64,000 nucleotides of DNA from Leptospira interrogans serovar Manilae (GTDB taxonomy: Bacteria > Spirochaetota > Leptospiria > Leptospirales > Leptospiraceae). The translations under genes and the position numbers were made by a program. The notes under the pieces are model-generated. The model was not told the DNA's origin, searched no databases, and saw only the letters and a program-made list of their open reading frames with translations. Below, in pieces: positions 26,984-37,105 of this stretch. The stretch lies in the NCBI GenBank assembly GCA_945887855.1, contig CAMCZP010000004.1:1-64000 (forward strand), in the 5' to 3' direction. The number at the start of each line of letters is the position of its first letter. Position 1 is the stretch's first letter.

Positions 26984-27970
26984 ATGGGAAAAACAGTAAA
27001 AGTAGCCGTCACTGGAGCGGCGGGGCAAATAGGATATTCATTATTATTCCGAATTGCTTCAGGTCAGATGTTTGGATATGATACTGCAGTTGAATTACAA
27101 CTTCTAGAACTGGAAGCTGCAATACAATCATTGAAAGGGGTAGTAATGGAATTAGAAGATTGTTCTTTCCCCTTATTACAAAAAGTTACTGTAACATCTG
27201 ATTTAGATGTAGCATTCAAAGAAGCAAATTGGGCTCTCCTAGTAGGATCGGTACCTAGAAAAGCTGGAATGGAAAGAGGAGATCTTCTTAAAATCAATGG
27301 TGGAATTTTTACAAAGCAAGGAAAAGCATTAGAAGCAAATGCAGCAAGTAATATAAGAACTTTGGTCGTAGGGAATCCTTGTAATACAAATTGCCTCATA
27401 GCAATGAATAATGCAAAAGGTATTCCAAGTAATCGATGGTTTGCAATGACTAAGTTGGATGAAAATCGTGCAAAAACTCAGCTTGCAATTAAGGCTGGTG
27501 TTAATGTATCTGAAATATCAAATTTGGCAATTTGGGGAAACCATTCTGCTACCCAATATCCTGATTTTTACAATGCAAAAATTTCAGAAAAGCCAGTCAC
27601 AGAGGTTATAAAAGATCACGAGTGGCTAAAAAATGATTTTATTTCCACTGTTCAAAAACGTGGTGCAGCTATAATAGCAACTAGAGGTGCTTCTAGCGCA
27701 GCAAGTGCTGCCAACGCTGTAGTTGATACTGTCAGAAAAATTACCAATGTAAAACCAGTTCAACAAGGTGATTGGTTCAGTGTTGCACTTTGCTCAGATG
27801 GTAGCTATGGTGCAGAGAAAGGTCTTATCTTTGGATATCCAGTTCGATCCAATGGTACTAATATAGAAATCGTTCAGGATCTACCTTTCAATGACTTCAG
27901 CAAAGAAAAATTTAAAATCACACATGATGAATTACTTGCTGAAAGAAATGATGTTAAGGATATGATTTGA
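26984..27970 (+). CDS. mdh: Malate dehydrogenase
   Basis: A 328-residue NAD-dependent enzyme interconverting malate and oxaloacetate in the TCA cycle. The dinucleotide site is [13 protein letters not shown], the substrate arginine loop is [13 protein letters not shown], the catalytic Asp-Arg pair is in LDENRAK, and the catalytic His is in [11 protein letters not shown]. This is the cytosolic/Thermus-type MDH branch. The start is supported by AAAGGAG. A hairpin follows 20 bases after the stop. Confidence 0.97.
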   Translation: MGKTVKVAVTGAAGQIGYSLLFRIASGQMFGYDTAVELQLLELEAAIQSLKGVVMELEDCSFPLLQKVTVTSDLDVAFKEANWALLVGSVPRKAGMERGDLLKINGGIFTKQGKALEANAASNIRTLVVGNPCNTNCLIAMNNAKGIPSNRWFAMTKLDENRAKTQLAIKAGVNVSEISNLAIWGNHSATQYPDFYNAKISEKPVTEVIKDHEWLKNDFISTVQKRGAAIIATRGASSAASAANAVVDTVRKITNVKPVQQGDWFSVALCSDGSYGAEKGLIFGYPVRSNGTNIEIVQDLPFNDFSKEKFKITHDELLAERNDVKDMI

Positions 27971-27990
27971 TCCAATTTAAAATCAATGAT

Positions 27991-28012
27991 ACCCTCCAGA
28001 AAATTGGAGGGT
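27991..28012 (+). terminator. Hairpin after mdh (terminator-like, no T-tract)
   Basis: ACCCTCCA and TGGAGGGT are perfect complements with a six-base loop, 20 bases after the mdh stop. No T run follows, so it may be an mRNA 3'-end stabiliser or an attenuator before the next small gene rather than a full terminator. Confidence 0.5.
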
Positions 28013-28024
28013 GCTAAGAATCAA

Positions 28025-28330
28025 ATGAATTTTTTCAATATATCAATTGTAGTTTCAATTTTTTTTGGTGCTTTGTTAATATTTCTTATTAATAGTAAAG
28101 TAATAACATTTTCATTGAAATCTAATTTAGAAAAAATAAGAAGCGCAGCAAATTCTCCTTTGCAAAGAGATTCATATATTTTATTAATCTCTTTTTTTAT
28201 ATTTTTAGTATTACCTCTTTTTTGGGGTTTATCTTTCTTCTTGGTTTCTGATGGAAATGTAGTTGTAGTTATATTTACTATTGCTTGGATTTACAATTGG
28301 CTTAAGTATACATTTTTTTTAGAAGAATAA
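28025..28330 (+). CDS. Small membrane protein of unknown function
   Basis: About 101 residues with three hydrophobic segments (residues about 4-27, 52-77 and 80-97) and few charges. No family is recognised. I prefer the ATG at 28025 over one at 27986, because the longer form would place the mdh hairpin inside the coding sequence and add a non-hydrophobic N-terminus. It ends one base before the convergent MotB-like gene. Confidence 0.6.
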   Translation: MNFFNISIVVSIFFGALLIFLINSKVITFSLKSNLEKIRSAANSPLQRDSYILLISFFIFLVLPLFWGLSFFLVSDGNVVVVIFTIAWIYNWLKYTFFLEE

Positions 28331-28331
28331 T

Positions 28332-29057
28332 TTATTTTTTTCTAATCAAAACTTCAAACCTTTCCTGCTTAGCAATATCCTCTAAAGACTCTTCCTCAAT
28401 ATTTAATTTTTGAAATTCCGACATACCCTGAACTGAAATACGAGATTCAGGGATACCGTATTTACTAGAAATTTCCTTTGCGAGATAAGATGCTCTATGG
28501 GCATTGTACTCCCAATTATTTTCAAAATTTGCTCTTTTTGTTTCTGGTAGGTAAGGAATTTGGACTCTTACTATTATTTCTAAAGGAGTTTCTCGATCCA
28601 TCTCTTGGAGTTTTATAAAAACCGCATCAGCTTCTTCAGGAAGTTTTACATTTCCCTCACCCAGTGAAGAAGCAGGGATAGTAAGAGTGAGTTCTTCTTT
28701 ATTTTCGAGTTTGACCATTATTTTATCTGTGATTAGAACCTTTTTAACTACAGCTTGGATACGTTCCCATAGCCTATACATCTGTGACTTTGGAACTAGA
28801 TCCTGATCTTGTATCAGGCCCTGGCTTCCATCCAATACAATTTCTTGCCCTTTTTCATCTAATCCAAAACCACCCCGAATAGAACTTGCTACTGTTTGCA
28901 GTTTGATGGAATCTACATTAGAAATTGAGTACATAACAATAAATAAACCCAGTAGCAATGTTATCATATCCGAGTAGGTTAAGAGCCATCGTTCGGATTG
29001 GTCTTTTTCAGTTTCAACTTTCTTTTGAAATTTTCTAAACTTTCTATTATCATTCAT
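28332..29057 (-). CDS. MotB-like (OmpA-domain) membrane protein without adjacent MotA
   Basis: A 241-residue protein. The single membrane helix begins WLLTYSDMITLLLGLFIVMY; its Asp aligns with the proton-binding Asp32 of E. coli MotB. The C-terminal OmpA-like peptidoglycan-binding domain includes NNWEYNAHRASYLAKEI and SRISVQGMSEF. Thus it has the parts of a flagellar stator B subunit. No MotA gene is near; instead it lies last in a minus-strand group (four-base overlap with the unknown gene upstream). It could be a second stator subunit or an accessory peptidoglycan anchor. Confidence 0.82.
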   Translation of the reverse strand: MNDNRKFRKFQKKVETEKDQSERWLLTYSDMITLLLGLFIVMYSISNVDSIKLQTVASSIRGGFGLDEKGQEIVLDGSQGLIQDQDLVPKSQMYRLWERIQAVVKKVLITDKIMVKLENKEELTLTIPASSLGEGNVKLPEEADAVFIKLQEMDRETPLEIIVRVQIPYLPETKRANFENNWEYNAHRASYLAKEISSKYGIPESRISVQGMSEFQKLNIEEESLEDIAKQERFEVLIRKK

Positions 29058-29710
29058 TTTTCTTCTCTGATATTAGGAAATCGATCAAACAGATATGCCC
29101 ATTCTTTAGTTTTCACTTCTTCATAAAATGCATCAAATATTTCACGTCTTACAGGCATACAAGCATAATAACCATCTTCTATAGTTTCAAAGAGAGGATG
29201 AATTCCAAGCATCTTGGACATTACTTTTACAGGCTTAATAATTACTGCATTGATTGGTCTATGTGCTAATTCATAAAATTGTTGTAAGTTAGTTAGAACA
29301 TGCTGTAACTGATGTGCTCTATCTTTCGAGTGACCAATTTCTGAATAGTATTCATCATATTGAACCCTTGTAAGAGCCTCACCTTTCCAACCTTTACCTA
29401 AAATTAAATTTGCCATTATTTCATCTAACGTATCTGTAAGCTGGTTTAATTCCATAAGTTGCTCAACATTCTCACGTGTAGATTCTTTCATTATATTTTT
29501 TACTTTATCAAAACTATCAATAGCAAGATGAATCCATTCTTTTCTTCCATCTAAATTATATATTTTTTCAAAGAAATATTGAACCATAAGAAGAGTTTCT
29601 TCACGATTAAAATAATCAGAATAAAACTGATGGAATCTTTCAACCTGAGCCCTCACTACTTCTTTCTTAGCATTGTAAATTTGCTCTTCCGTATAATCTG
29701 TCATGTTCAC
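29054..29710 (-). CDS. Conserved-looking cytosolic helical protein of unknown function
   Basis: A 218-residue, predicted mostly helical and soluble protein without signal peptide or membrane segment. Acidic and aromatic residues are common (for example YSDYFNREETLLMVQYFFEKIY and VKTKEWAYLFDRFP). I recognise no family. It is tightly coupled to the MotB-like gene (overlap of four bases) and to the lipoprotein gene before it (overlap of four bases), so the three are probably one transcript. A role connected with motor or envelope function is only a guess from position. Confidence 0.75.
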   Translation of the reverse strand: MNMTDYTEEQIYNAKKEVVRAQVERFHQFYSDYFNREETLLMVQYFFEKIYNLDGRKEWIHLAIDSFDKVKNIMKESTRENVEQLMELNQLTDTLDEIMANLILGKGWKGEALTRVQYDEYYSEIGHSKDRAHQLQHVLTNLQQFYELAHRPINAVIIKPVKVMSKMLGIHPLFETIEDGYYACMPVRREIFDAFYEEVKTKEWAYLFDRFPNIREEK

Positions 29711-30357
29711 TTAGTCTCAGCCGATAAATTAAATGTATTGTCTTGCCATAAAAATCTTAGTTTATCATCACCCGGAGAGTAAATGAAAAGTTGATTTTTA
29801 TTTTTAAGCTCAAAAGAAGCAGTCTTCCATTTCCTTAGGAAGCCTTCTTCTTTAAGTGAATTTAGTCCATCGAAAATTTTTATCCCATTACGATATATCA
29901 TTGGTACTTTAAATAGACCAATAGGAGGCTCCTCAGAAAGAATTGTAAAGAAAAGAGAATAAAAGTCATCCTTATCTATTTTGTAATATGTAATATCATT
30001 AATTATCAATGGCTTTTTAGTATCTAATAAATCCGTAGGAACAAATTCACTCTTGCCAATATCATAATTATAGGCTCCATAATTTGATAAAATATAACTT
30101 TGTCTTACAATTATATTATTATTGTTAATTATAGATAACAACTCTTCATTCTTATCACGAAAAATATATATTGAAGAATTTTTTTGAGATTCATCTAATA
30201 TTAGATCTTTATAATATACTAGTTTGGGATAAATTCCCTTAAAGTCCCTTTCTGGATAAAGTAACTTTATTACATTAATATTCTGATCCGAATCAATACA
30301 GGATGATATTAAAAAAACAAACAATAGGATAGCTAATAATTCTATTTTATTTTTCAT
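29707..30357 (-). CDS. Putative lipoprotein of unknown function
   Basis: A 216-residue protein with a clear signal peptide and lipobox, FVFLISSC|IDSD (Cys20). The mature part is rich in Tyr, Ile and Asp and shows repeated hydrophobic beta-like stretches, consistent with a beta-rich envelope protein. No family is recognised. It overlaps the DUF423 gene by 11 bases and the next gene by four. Confidence 0.75.
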   Translation of the reverse strand: MKNKIELLAILLFVFLISSCIDSDQNINVIKLLYPERDFKGIYPKLVYYKDLILDESQKNSSIYIFRDKNEELLSIINNNNIIVRQSYILSNYGAYNYDIGKSEFVPTDLLDTKKPLIINDITYYKIDKDDFYSLFFTILSEEPPIGLFKVPMIYRNGIKIFDGLNSLKEEGFLRKWKTASFELKNKNQLFIYSPGDDKLRFLWQDNTFNLSAETK

Positions 30358-30736
30358 CGTTAAATTTTGATTTGGTACATCCTAATATTATAAAAATCCA
30401 ACCTATTAAAAAAAGTAATCCTCCAATCGGAGTTATCATTCCAAATTTTTTAACTCCAGTTATGGCTAATGTGTATAAACTCCCGCTAAATATGATTATC
30501 CCAAACATAAACAAATAGGAAGAAATTTTGAATTCTTTTTTAGGTGAAAAATTATATAACAATCCAGATATAAATATAGCCAATGCATGGATGATGTGGT
30601 ATCGGTTTCCAATCTCATATACAATTAATAATTCAGGTGGGACACTACTTTTTAAAAGATGACTCCCAATTGCTCCCAGCCCTACTCCCACAAAAGCAAG
30701 AGATCCAGCTAAAGCAAAAATATACTTTATGGTCAT
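30347..30736 (-). CDS. DUF423 (YgdD-like) small membrane protein
   Basis: A 129-residue protein with four hydrophobic helices. The DUF423 pattern is present: an N-terminal GAIGSHLLK-type segment, the motif RYHIIHALAI and the C-terminal TPIGGLLFLIGWI. The function of the family is unknown. It is the first gene of the minus-strand group ending in the MotB-like gene and is divergent from rpmH. Confidence 0.88.
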   Translation of the reverse strand: MTIKYIFALAGSLAFVGVGLGAIGSHLLKSSVPPELLIVYEIGNRYHIIHALAIFISGLLYNFSPKKEFKISSYLFMFGIIIFSGSLYTLAITGVKKFGMITPIGGLLFLIGWIFIILGCTKSKFNDEK

Positions 30737-30920
30737 AAAGCTATTAAAATCAAATCCAGTCTAAAAATCTATATAGTTTTCGAGGAAATATCGGATTCTA
30801 GAATCAAGAAATGAAACACTATAATTTCCTTGACTGAGATAAAAACTATTCAATCCTGACAATAGACTCTAAAGATAACTGGCTTTAGATTCCACGGTAT
30901 CATAATTATAAGGTAACAAC

Positions 30921-31082
30921 ATGAAAAGAACATACCAACCAAGTAAAATTAAACGGGTAAGAACCCATGGTTTTCGATCCAGAATGGCTACGCCAGGCGG
31001 AAGATCTGTGATTGCCCGAAGAAGACTCAAAGGAAGATATAAGTTAACTGTATCTGATGAAAAAATCGGCAGAAAATACTAA
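30921..31082 (+). CDS. rpmH: Ribosomal protein bL34
   Basis: A 53-residue highly basic protein of the 50S subunit. It begins [18 protein letters not shown] and contains [15 protein letters not shown], both diagnostic for L34, with a slightly longer tail ([13 protein letters not shown]) than the 44-46 residues common elsewhere. An AAGG-type ribosome site precedes the ATG. It opens the conserved block rpmH-rnpA-yidD-yidC-jag-mnmE. The dnaA gene, often upstream of rpmH, is not found here. Confidence 0.98.
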   Translation: MKRTYQPSKIKRVRTHGFRSRMATPGGRSVIARRRLKGRYKLTVSDEKIGRKY

Positions 31083-31086
31083 TTGA

Positions 31087-31422
31087 TTGCCTCATCAGTG
31101 GATTACTCTGACTGATCGCAGCCAAATTAGAGAAGTATTTCGGAAAGGAACTCGAAAAGGGTCCAAAGCTTTGAATATTTGTTTTAAAAAAAATTCACTT
31201 TCTTTTACAAGGTATCTTTTTTGTTCAGATAAAACCTCTAAAAATGCTGTAAATAGAAACAGAATAAAGCGAGTTTTAAGAGCTTTGGTTCGTGACAGAG
31301 ATATAGAGCATCCAGTTGGCTTTGATATTGCAATTACAGGCGGTTTAGAACTTAATTCACTACAATTTTCTGAAAGAAAAAAAGTTCTAATGAATCTATT
31401 TCAAAATGTTTGTGTTAAATAA
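31087..31422 (+). CDS. rnpA: RNase P protein component
   Basis: A 111-residue basic protein that assists the RNase P RNA in maturing tRNA 5' ends. The RNR signature is SKNAVNRNRIKRVLRAL, and the FR region (IREVFRKGTRKGS) is at the N-terminus. The start is TTG at 31087, four bases after the rpmH stop. The end overlaps yidD by 17 bases, in keeping with translational coupling. Confidence 0.93.
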   Translation: MPHQWITLTDRSQIREVFRKGTRKGSKALNICFKKNSLSFTRYLFCSDKTSKNAVNRNRIKRVLRALVRDRDIEHPVGFDIAITGGLELNSLQFSERKKVLMNLFQNVCVK

Positions 31423-31648
31423 ATTATCTATACTACTACTCTTAGCATATAAAAAATTTATTTCTCCATTTCTTCCTCCTGTTTGTAGATTCACTCCTTC
31501 TTGTTCCGAGTATGCTCTAGAATCATATAAAATGTACGGTTTCTTCAAAGCATCTTTTTTAACTATATCTAGGATATTGAGATGCAACCCCCTTTTTGAG
31601 GGAGGAATTGACCCCGTACCTCTAAAACCCACAAAAAAGGACTTATAG
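31406..31648 (+). CDS. yidD: Membrane protein insertion efficiency factor YidD
   Basis: An 80-residue protein of the YidD (DUF37) family with the signature CRFTPSCSEYALESYKMYG and RCNPLFEGGIDPVP. It has an amphipathic N-terminus and helps YidC insert membrane proteins. It overlaps rnpA and ends directly before the yidC ATG (no gap). Confidence 0.96.
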   Translation: MFVLNKLSILLLLAYKKFISPFLPPVCRFTPSCSEYALESYKMYGFFKASFLTISRILRCNPLFEGGIDPVPLKPTKKDL

Positions 31649-33583
31649 ATGGAAGATAGACAACAGCGAATATTTTTAGCAATCTTAATGAGCTTAGGGC
31701 TTTGGATGGCTTTCAATTATTTTTTATTCCCACCAGTAGAACGAAAACAGGCATCTAACAATGGGAAGAAAGTAGAGGCAATAGCTTCTGAAAGCAAACC
31801 TGAAGATGTTCAGATCAAGACAGACCAAAAACTTGAACTCCCCAAACAGGACACCCAAACCCCTAAATTCAATCCAGAAGATATAAAAAAATACTATATA
31901 AAAACAGATAGTTTTCTAATTCAATTGAGCTCTCTTGGTGGTAAAATTGAAAGATTTTATATAAAAAATTATAAACATATCGATGGAACTAATGTATTAA
32001 TTACAAAAGATAGTACAAGTTCAATGGAATTTAATGGAGAGACTTTCCAAGCAGTTGAAATCTCTAGAGGCAAGGGGTTTGACTTCAATCCAATCAATTC
32101 TATAGAAGAAGCTTCTATTTCTCCCTATTTAAATGTTAACTTTAAGTCCTTTGAGACCAAAGAAACTAATTCATTTACTTTTGAAACAGATTCCTTAGAT
32201 TCAAAAACGAAAATAAAAAAAGAGTTTAGATTTTTTCCAAAAGAAAATTATTTTAAATTTAAATATTCAATTACAAATACAGGCACCTCAACAGAAATTC
32301 TTGGAATGCCGAATAAGCCATATCTTTTCCGTAGCTTTAGTAGCTTAGGTCCACATAAACTTGCCCCCACAAACGACAGAGACCAAGTGCATTTTTTTAG
32401 ATATTACTACCTAGATGGTTCTTTTAAAGACAGCATTGATGGAACTTCTTCTGAAGGATTTTTCTCAAATTTATTCGGCCAAGAGTCAAAAGACAAAAGA
32501 TTTACAGAGGTACCCACAAAAGGGGATGGATTTGATTTCTTTGGAGTTGGGAGCCGTTATTTTATTGCTGTCTTAGATCCACTCAATCATAGACCTAGCG
32601 GTGTAATCTTAGATAACCGTGATGGTAATACTACAGGAGTGATAGCCGAATATGATAGCATAAAACTTGCTCCTGGAGAAACGGAAACATTTGATTTTGC
32701 TGCATACACAGGAATTCGAGAAGAAGATGGAATGGTCTTTAGAGACAATACTCTAAATCCCGTCGAGTCAAAAGAATCCCCATTTATTGGGCTTTCCGAG
32801 AAGTTAAATAAGTCTTTTAACCAAGGTCTTACAACTCCGTTTCGAAATGGAATCATATGGATTTTTAAGAAACTATACTTATTTTTAATTCCAAACTATG
32901 GATGGTGTATCATTGTTTTCTCTCTATTGCTAAAACTTGTTTTTTACCCTCTTAACCAAAAGCAAGCTGAAAGCATGAAAAAAATGCAGGAACTAAATCC
33001 CCTTATCCAAGAAATAAATGTTAAATATGAAAAAGATCCCGCTCTTAAACAACAAAAGATTATGGAGCTGTACAAAAAAAATAATGCAAACCCTGTGAGT
33101 GGATGTTTGCCAATGTTAGTTCAAATTCCTATATTTATTGCACTATATACAGCTTTTAGTGATACAATTGATCTTTGGAAAAGTCCATTTTTATGGATAA
33201 ATGATTTAAGTGAGCCAGACACTGTATGGATTTCACCAATCGTACTTGGTAGTAGTTTTAATTTAAATCTTTTACCAATCATTATGGTGGGGACTCAAAT
33301 AGTTCAAACTAGAATGACTTCTGTATCTACTGATCCAAATCAAAAGATAATGATGTATATGATGCCTGTTATTATGACTTTTTTCTTTTGGTCAATGCCA
33401 AGTGGAGTTACTCTCTATTGGACTACACAAAATTTCTTTTCAATAGCACAACAGTATTATACAAATAGATTTGTGGAAACTAAAAAGAAGCAAAAAGAAA
33501 ATACCTCTATTGCACAGATTTCCACGCCAACCACCCCACCGGTGATTAGGCAAAACAAAGGTCCAAGAAAAGGTAAACGTTGA
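31649..33583 (+). CDS. yidC: Membrane protein insertase YidC
   Basis: A 644-residue inner-membrane insertase. An N-terminal helix ([19 protein letters not shown]) leads to a large periplasmic P1 domain (about residues 30-390), as in Gram-negative YidC. The conserved five-helix core follows, with the start of the coiled hairpin ([19 protein letters not shown]), [21 protein letters not shown], and the final [14 protein letters not shown]. The C-terminal tail is basic (GPRKGKR) and may touch the ribosome. It works with SecYEG or alone. It is 24 bases upstream of the jag/khpB gene. Confidence 0.97.
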   Translation: MEDRQQRIFLAILMSLGLWMAFNYFLFPPVERKQASNNGKKVEAIASESKPEDVQIKTDQKLELPKQDTQTPKFNPEDIKKYYIKTDSFLIQLSSLGGKIERFYIKNYKHIDGTNVLITKDSTSSMEFNGETFQAVEISRGKGFDFNPINSIEEASISPYLNVNFKSFETKETNSFTFETDSLDSKTKIKKEFRFFPKENYFKFKYSITNTGTSTEILGMPNKPYLFRSFSSLGPHKLAPTNDRDQVHFFRYYYLDGSFKDSIDGTSSEGFFSNLFGQESKDKRFTEVPTKGDGFDFFGVGSRYFIAVLDPLNHRPSGVILDNRDGNTTGVIAEYDSIKLAPGETETFDFAAYTGIREEDGMVFRDNTLNPVESKESPFIGLSEKLNKSFNQGLTTPFRNGIIWIFKKLYLFLIPNYGWCIIVFSLLLKLVFYPLNQKQAESMKKMQELNPLIQEINVKYEKDPALKQQKIMELYKKNNANPVSGCLPMLVQIPIFIALYTAFSDTIDLWKSPFLWINDLSEPDTVWISPIVLGSSFNLNLLPIIMVGTQIVQTRMTSVSTDPNQKIMMYMMPVIMTFFFWSMPSGVTLYWTTQNFFSIAQQYYTNRFVETKKKQKENTSIAQISTPTTPPVIRQNKGPRKGKR

Positions 33584-33606
33584 AATTATAAATTCGGAGA
33601 AAATAA

Positions 33607-34311
33607 ATGTTAAATTATATTTTTGAAGCAGAAGGGAAATCTAAATCAGAGGCAGAGGAAACAACTTTAAAATTACTACGCCTCGAAGATGGAGATTTAC
33701 AATTTGAAACAATTGAATCTGGAAAAGGAGGTTTTCTAGGTATCACGTCTAAAAAACCAGCAGTTGTGAGAGCATATGTTGCATCTAAAGATTTACCAGC
33801 AGAAAAAATCATACATGGAATTATCATCACTCTTTTGAAAAAAATGGGAATCGATGCTGAAGTTGTTGGTATGGGAGATGTAGATGGAAAAATATATATT
33901 GAACTAGCAAGCAACGAGTCTGGAATTCTCATTGGGAAGAGAGGTAGTACATTAGATTCCCTTCAATTTTTATTAAATGTTATGGTGGATTCAAAGATTC
34001 GGCACGGAAGAAAAATAATTCTAGATATTGAATCGTACCGTGATAAAAGAGAAATGTCTTTAGTTAGACTAGGAAAATCTATTGCATCCTCAGTAGCTAG
34101 GACAGGGAAGTCACGATTGCTAGAACCTATGAATCCTTATGAGCGAAGAATTATACATATGGCACTCCAGAAAGATGAAAAAGTTTTTACCCGTAGTGAA
34201 GGGAATGGAACTTATAAACGTGTTAGAATTATATCTATGAAAGATAAACACAAATACAAAGACGTGGACAAAAAGAAAGACTTTCCAGACGACGATTTCC
34301 TTGAAGAATGA
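33607..34311 (+). CDS. Jag/KhpB-type RNA-binding protein (Jag_N, KH and R3H domains)
   Basis: A 234-residue protein with three parts: the Jag N-terminal domain ([19 protein letters not shown] and [12 protein letters not shown]), a KH domain with [19 protein letters not shown] (GxxG loop), and an R3H domain ([13 protein letters not shown]). It is the usual partner following yidC; the KhpA/KhpB pair binds RNA and influences cell elongation in other bacteria. The last bases overlap the mnmE start (TTG at 34301) by 11 bases. Confidence 0.93.
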   Translation: MLNYIFEAEGKSKSEAEETTLKLLRLEDGDLQFETIESGKGGFLGITSKKPAVVRAYVASKDLPAEKIIHGIIITLLKKMGIDAEVVGMGDVDGKIYIELASNESGILIGKRGSTLDSLQFLLNVMVDSKIRHGRKIILDIESYRDKREMSLVRLGKSIASSVARTGKSRLLEPMNPYERRIIHMALQKDEKVFTRSEGNGTYKRVRIISMKDKHKYKDVDKKKDFPDDDFLEE

Positions 34312-35686
34312 TACAATTGCCGCAATTTCTACACCTTTATTATCTGGTGCAATAGGCATTATTCGCTTATCAGGACCAGATACTCTTTCAATTTCTGAAA
34401 AAATTCTCTCCAAAAATTCAATCCCTCTTACCAAAGATAAAATTAGCCAAATCCCCCGGAGTGCCATCTATTGCGACCTTGGCTACCCCAATCCCATAGA
34501 TAAAATCATTTATACCTACTTCAAAAGCCCTTTCTCCTATACAGGTGAAGAAATGGCTGAGTTTTCCCTCCATGGGAATCCTATACTCCTGAGAGAGGCA
34601 TTAGAGCTACTTTTTAAGGAAGGTGCAAGACCCGCAGAAAGAGGTGAATTTACTAAACGAGCTTATATAAATGGAAAGGTAGATCTAACCCAAGCGGAAG
34701 CAATTGCTCAAATGATTCGAGCTAGATCTCGATTTGAATTGGAGCTTGCTCAAAAAAATAATTTTGGTGAGATTCATAGGCTTACATCAAAATTAAGAAG
34801 CGAACTTATCAATTTAAAATCAGAATGCGAAGCAGAAATAGATTTTTCAACAGAAGATTTAACATTTGAATCTTTATCGGAAAGGGTTGAGAGGATAAAA
34901 AATGTAATCTCATTGTGTAAAACTACACTCCAAAGATCGGATAGGGCTGAGTCCTTAATTGAAAGTACGAAAATCGTAATCTACGGTGAGCCCAACACGG
35001 GTAAATCCTCCTTAATGAATTTGCTTTTAGGAAAAGATAGGGCTATAGTATCAGATACTCCAGGAACCACTAGAGATTTTCTTTCTGAAGAGATCCAGAT
35101 TTCAGGTATTCCAATAAAGCTTGTGGATACAGCTGGTATACGGAGTACAAATGATACAGTTGAAAAACTTGGTATAGAAAAAAGTAAGTCTGAATACAAT
35201 AGTGCTAATATAAAAATAATTGTTTTAGATGGATCTAACTATAAAGATTCACTTAATTTTATAAAAACTCACTTTAAAGATTTCAAAAATTCAATTATTT
35301 TAGCCAATAAAATAGATATGGTTTCAGCAGATTGGGATCGAACTGAATTTAATAAGATTTTAGATAATCAAGAAGGAAGCTACTTTGAAATATCTTGTAA
35401 GTCTAAAGATGGTATAGAAGAATTTATTAATTATCTTTACGAAAGAATTAATCGAACTGAAAATCCAGAAAATTTAATACTTTTGGAAGCAAGAAATAAA
35501 TACCATTTTGGAAAAATACTAATTTCTTTAGAAACCACACTACATTTGATAGACAATAATTCGCCAGCCGAGATATATGTTAATGAGATTGACGAAGCTC
35601 TTGTTTCAATAGGACTTATCAATGGAAAAATTGATACTGAAGAAATACTAGGGCGGGTATTTAGTAAATTTTGTGTAGGTAAATAA
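34301..35686 (+). CDS. mnmE: tRNA-modification GTPase MnmE
   Basis: A 461-residue GTPase that, with MnmG, makes carboxymethylaminomethyl-uridine at the wobble base of certain tRNAs. The N-terminal folate-binding part has [21 protein letters not shown]; the G domain shows [12 protein letters not shown] (G1), DTPGTTRD (G2), DTAGIR (G3) and NKID (G4); the C-terminus is the invariant FCVGK (FCxGK) with the catalytic cysteine. The TTG start overlaps jag. The upstream gene order rpmH-rnpA-yidD-yidC-jag-mnmE is widespread in bacteria. Confidence 0.97.
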   Translation: MKNDTIAAISTPLLSGAIGIIRLSGPDTLSISEKILSKNSIPLTKDKISQIPRSAIYCDLGYPNPIDKIIYTYFKSPFSYTGEEMAEFSLHGNPILLREALELLFKEGARPAERGEFTKRAYINGKVDLTQAEAIAQMIRARSRFELELAQKNNFGEIHRLTSKLRSELINLKSECEAEIDFSTEDLTFESLSERVERIKNVISLCKTTLQRSDRAESLIESTKIVIYGEPNTGKSSLMNLLLGKDRAIVSDTPGTTRDFLSEEIQISGIPIKLVDTAGIRSTNDTVEKLGIEKSKSEYNSANIKIIVLDGSNYKDSLNFIKTHFKDFKNSIILANKIDMVSADWDRTEFNKILDNQEGSYFEISCKSKDGIEEFINYLYERINRTENPENLILLEARNKYHFGKILISLETTLHLIDNNSPAEIYVNEIDEALVSIGLINGKIDTEEILGRVFSKFCVGK

Positions 35687-35697
35687 TAGGAGAGACT

Positions 35698-36987
35698 ATG
35701 GAACATCTAAGAGAAAAGGCACTGGAATATCATAAAAAATTTCCACATGGAAAAATTGAAGTGATTTCAACCAAGGAGACAGTAGATGCTGATGATCTCT
35801 CTTTAGCTTATTCCCCTGGGGTAGCGTTTCCCTGTCTTGAAATAGAAAAAGATAGTGATAGTGTTTATGATTATACCAATAAAGGTAATCTTGTTGGAGT
35901 TATATCTAATGGAACTGCAATTCTGGGATTAGGTGATTTAGGAGCTGCTGCCAGTAAGCCTGTAATGGAAGGCAAAGGAGTTCTCTTTAAAATATTCGCT
36001 GGAATAGATGTTTTTGACTTAGAGCTAAAGACGAAAGATTCGGATGAATTCATCGATGCAGTTAAACTAATGGAACCAACTTTTGGTGCTATTAACCTAG
36101 AAGATATAAAAGCTCCAGAATGTTTTTACATTGAACAAAAATTAAATGAGCTAATGGATATTCCTGTATTTCATGATGACCAACATGGAACTGCTATTAT
36201 TACAACTGCTGCTGTTAAAAATGCACTACACCTGACAGGAAAAAATCCTTCTAAAGTAAAAGTGGTAGTTAGTGGAGCTGGAGCCGCAGCAATTTCAATA
36301 GCTAGATTGATCCAAAACACTGGTATTTTACCTGAAAATATTTTTATGTCTGACTCAAAAGGTGTACTATCTCACAAGAGAACTGATGTAACAGGTCTTA
36401 AAAAAGAATTTGTTCGTACTACAAGTGATGTGACACTAGCAGATAGTATGAGAGATGCTGATTTCTTCATAGGTGTTAGCGTGAAGGGACTAGTTAAACC
36501 TGAAATGGTAAAAAGTATGGCTAAAGATCCCTGCTTGTTCGCTATGGCAAACCCTGATCCAGAAATTACTTATGAAGAAGCCATGGCTGTAAGAAGTGAT
36601 CTCATTATGGGTACAGGTAGAAGTGATTATCCAAACCAAGTTAATAATGTTTTAGGATTTCCATTTATCTTCCGAGGCGCTCTAGACATGAGAGCAAGAA
36701 AGATTAATCATGAAATGAAGATGGCTGCCGTAAATGCACTTGCAGATCTTGCTAGAAAAGAAGTTACACCTGAAGTAATGCATGCTTATAAAGAGCAATC
36801 TTTTACCTTTGGGCCTAATTACATCATTCCAAAACCTTTTGATTCACGTGCATACTATGATGTATCTACAGCAGTTGCTGAAGCAGCACACAAGAGTGGT
36901 GTAGCTCGTGTACCATTCCCCGGAAGAGAAGCATACCATGATCTATTAGAAAAGAGATTAGCTTTTACAAGAAGGAAAAGAGGATAG
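35698..36987 (+). CDS. Malic enzyme (malate dehydrogenase, oxaloacetate-decarboxylating)
   Basis: A 429-residue protein of the short bacterial malic enzyme family (like the MaeB catalytic half, without the phosphotransacetylase-like tail). The N-terminal malic domain holds [30 protein letters not shown] and the metal site [12 protein letters not shown] plus [10 protein letters not shown]. The NAD-binding part has [15 protein letters not shown] (GxGxxx). It converts malate to pyruvate, making NADPH or NADH; the cofactor cannot be told from sequence by eye. It lies 11 bases after mnmE, with a AGGAG ribosome site. Confidence 0.94.
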   Translation: MEHLREKALEYHKKFPHGKIEVISTKETVDADDLSLAYSPGVAFPCLEIEKDSDSVYDYTNKGNLVGVISNGTAILGLGDLGAAASKPVMEGKGVLFKIFAGIDVFDLELKTKDSDEFIDAVKLMEPTFGAINLEDIKAPECFYIEQKLNELMDIPVFHDDQHGTAIITTAAVKNALHLTGKNPSKVKVVVSGAGAAAISIARLIQNTGILPENIFMSDSKGVLSHKRTDVTGLKKEFVRTTSDVTLADSMRDADFFIGVSVKGLVKPEMVKSMAKDPCLFAMANPDPEITYEEAMAVRSDLIMGTGRSDYPNQVNNVLGFPFIFRGALDMRARKINHEMKMAAVNALADLARKEVTPEVMHAYKEQSFTFGPNYIIPKPFDSRAYYDVSTAVAEAAHKSGVARVPFPGREAYHDLLEKRLAFTRRKRG

Positions 36988-37105
36988 TACGCTAAACAAT
37001 TTACTCAATTTTTTTATAAAATCTGTAGGTAAAAACTCAGTTGAAATAGCAGGTGAAACTACAAATTTTACATTAAAAAATGTCAAGAAACTTGTAGTTT
37101 CACTT

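Noticed and set aside
30737..30920. A replication origin next to rpmH
   Set aside because: Although dnaA and oriC often lie beside rpmH, I see no clustered DnaA boxes or dnaA/dnaN genes here.
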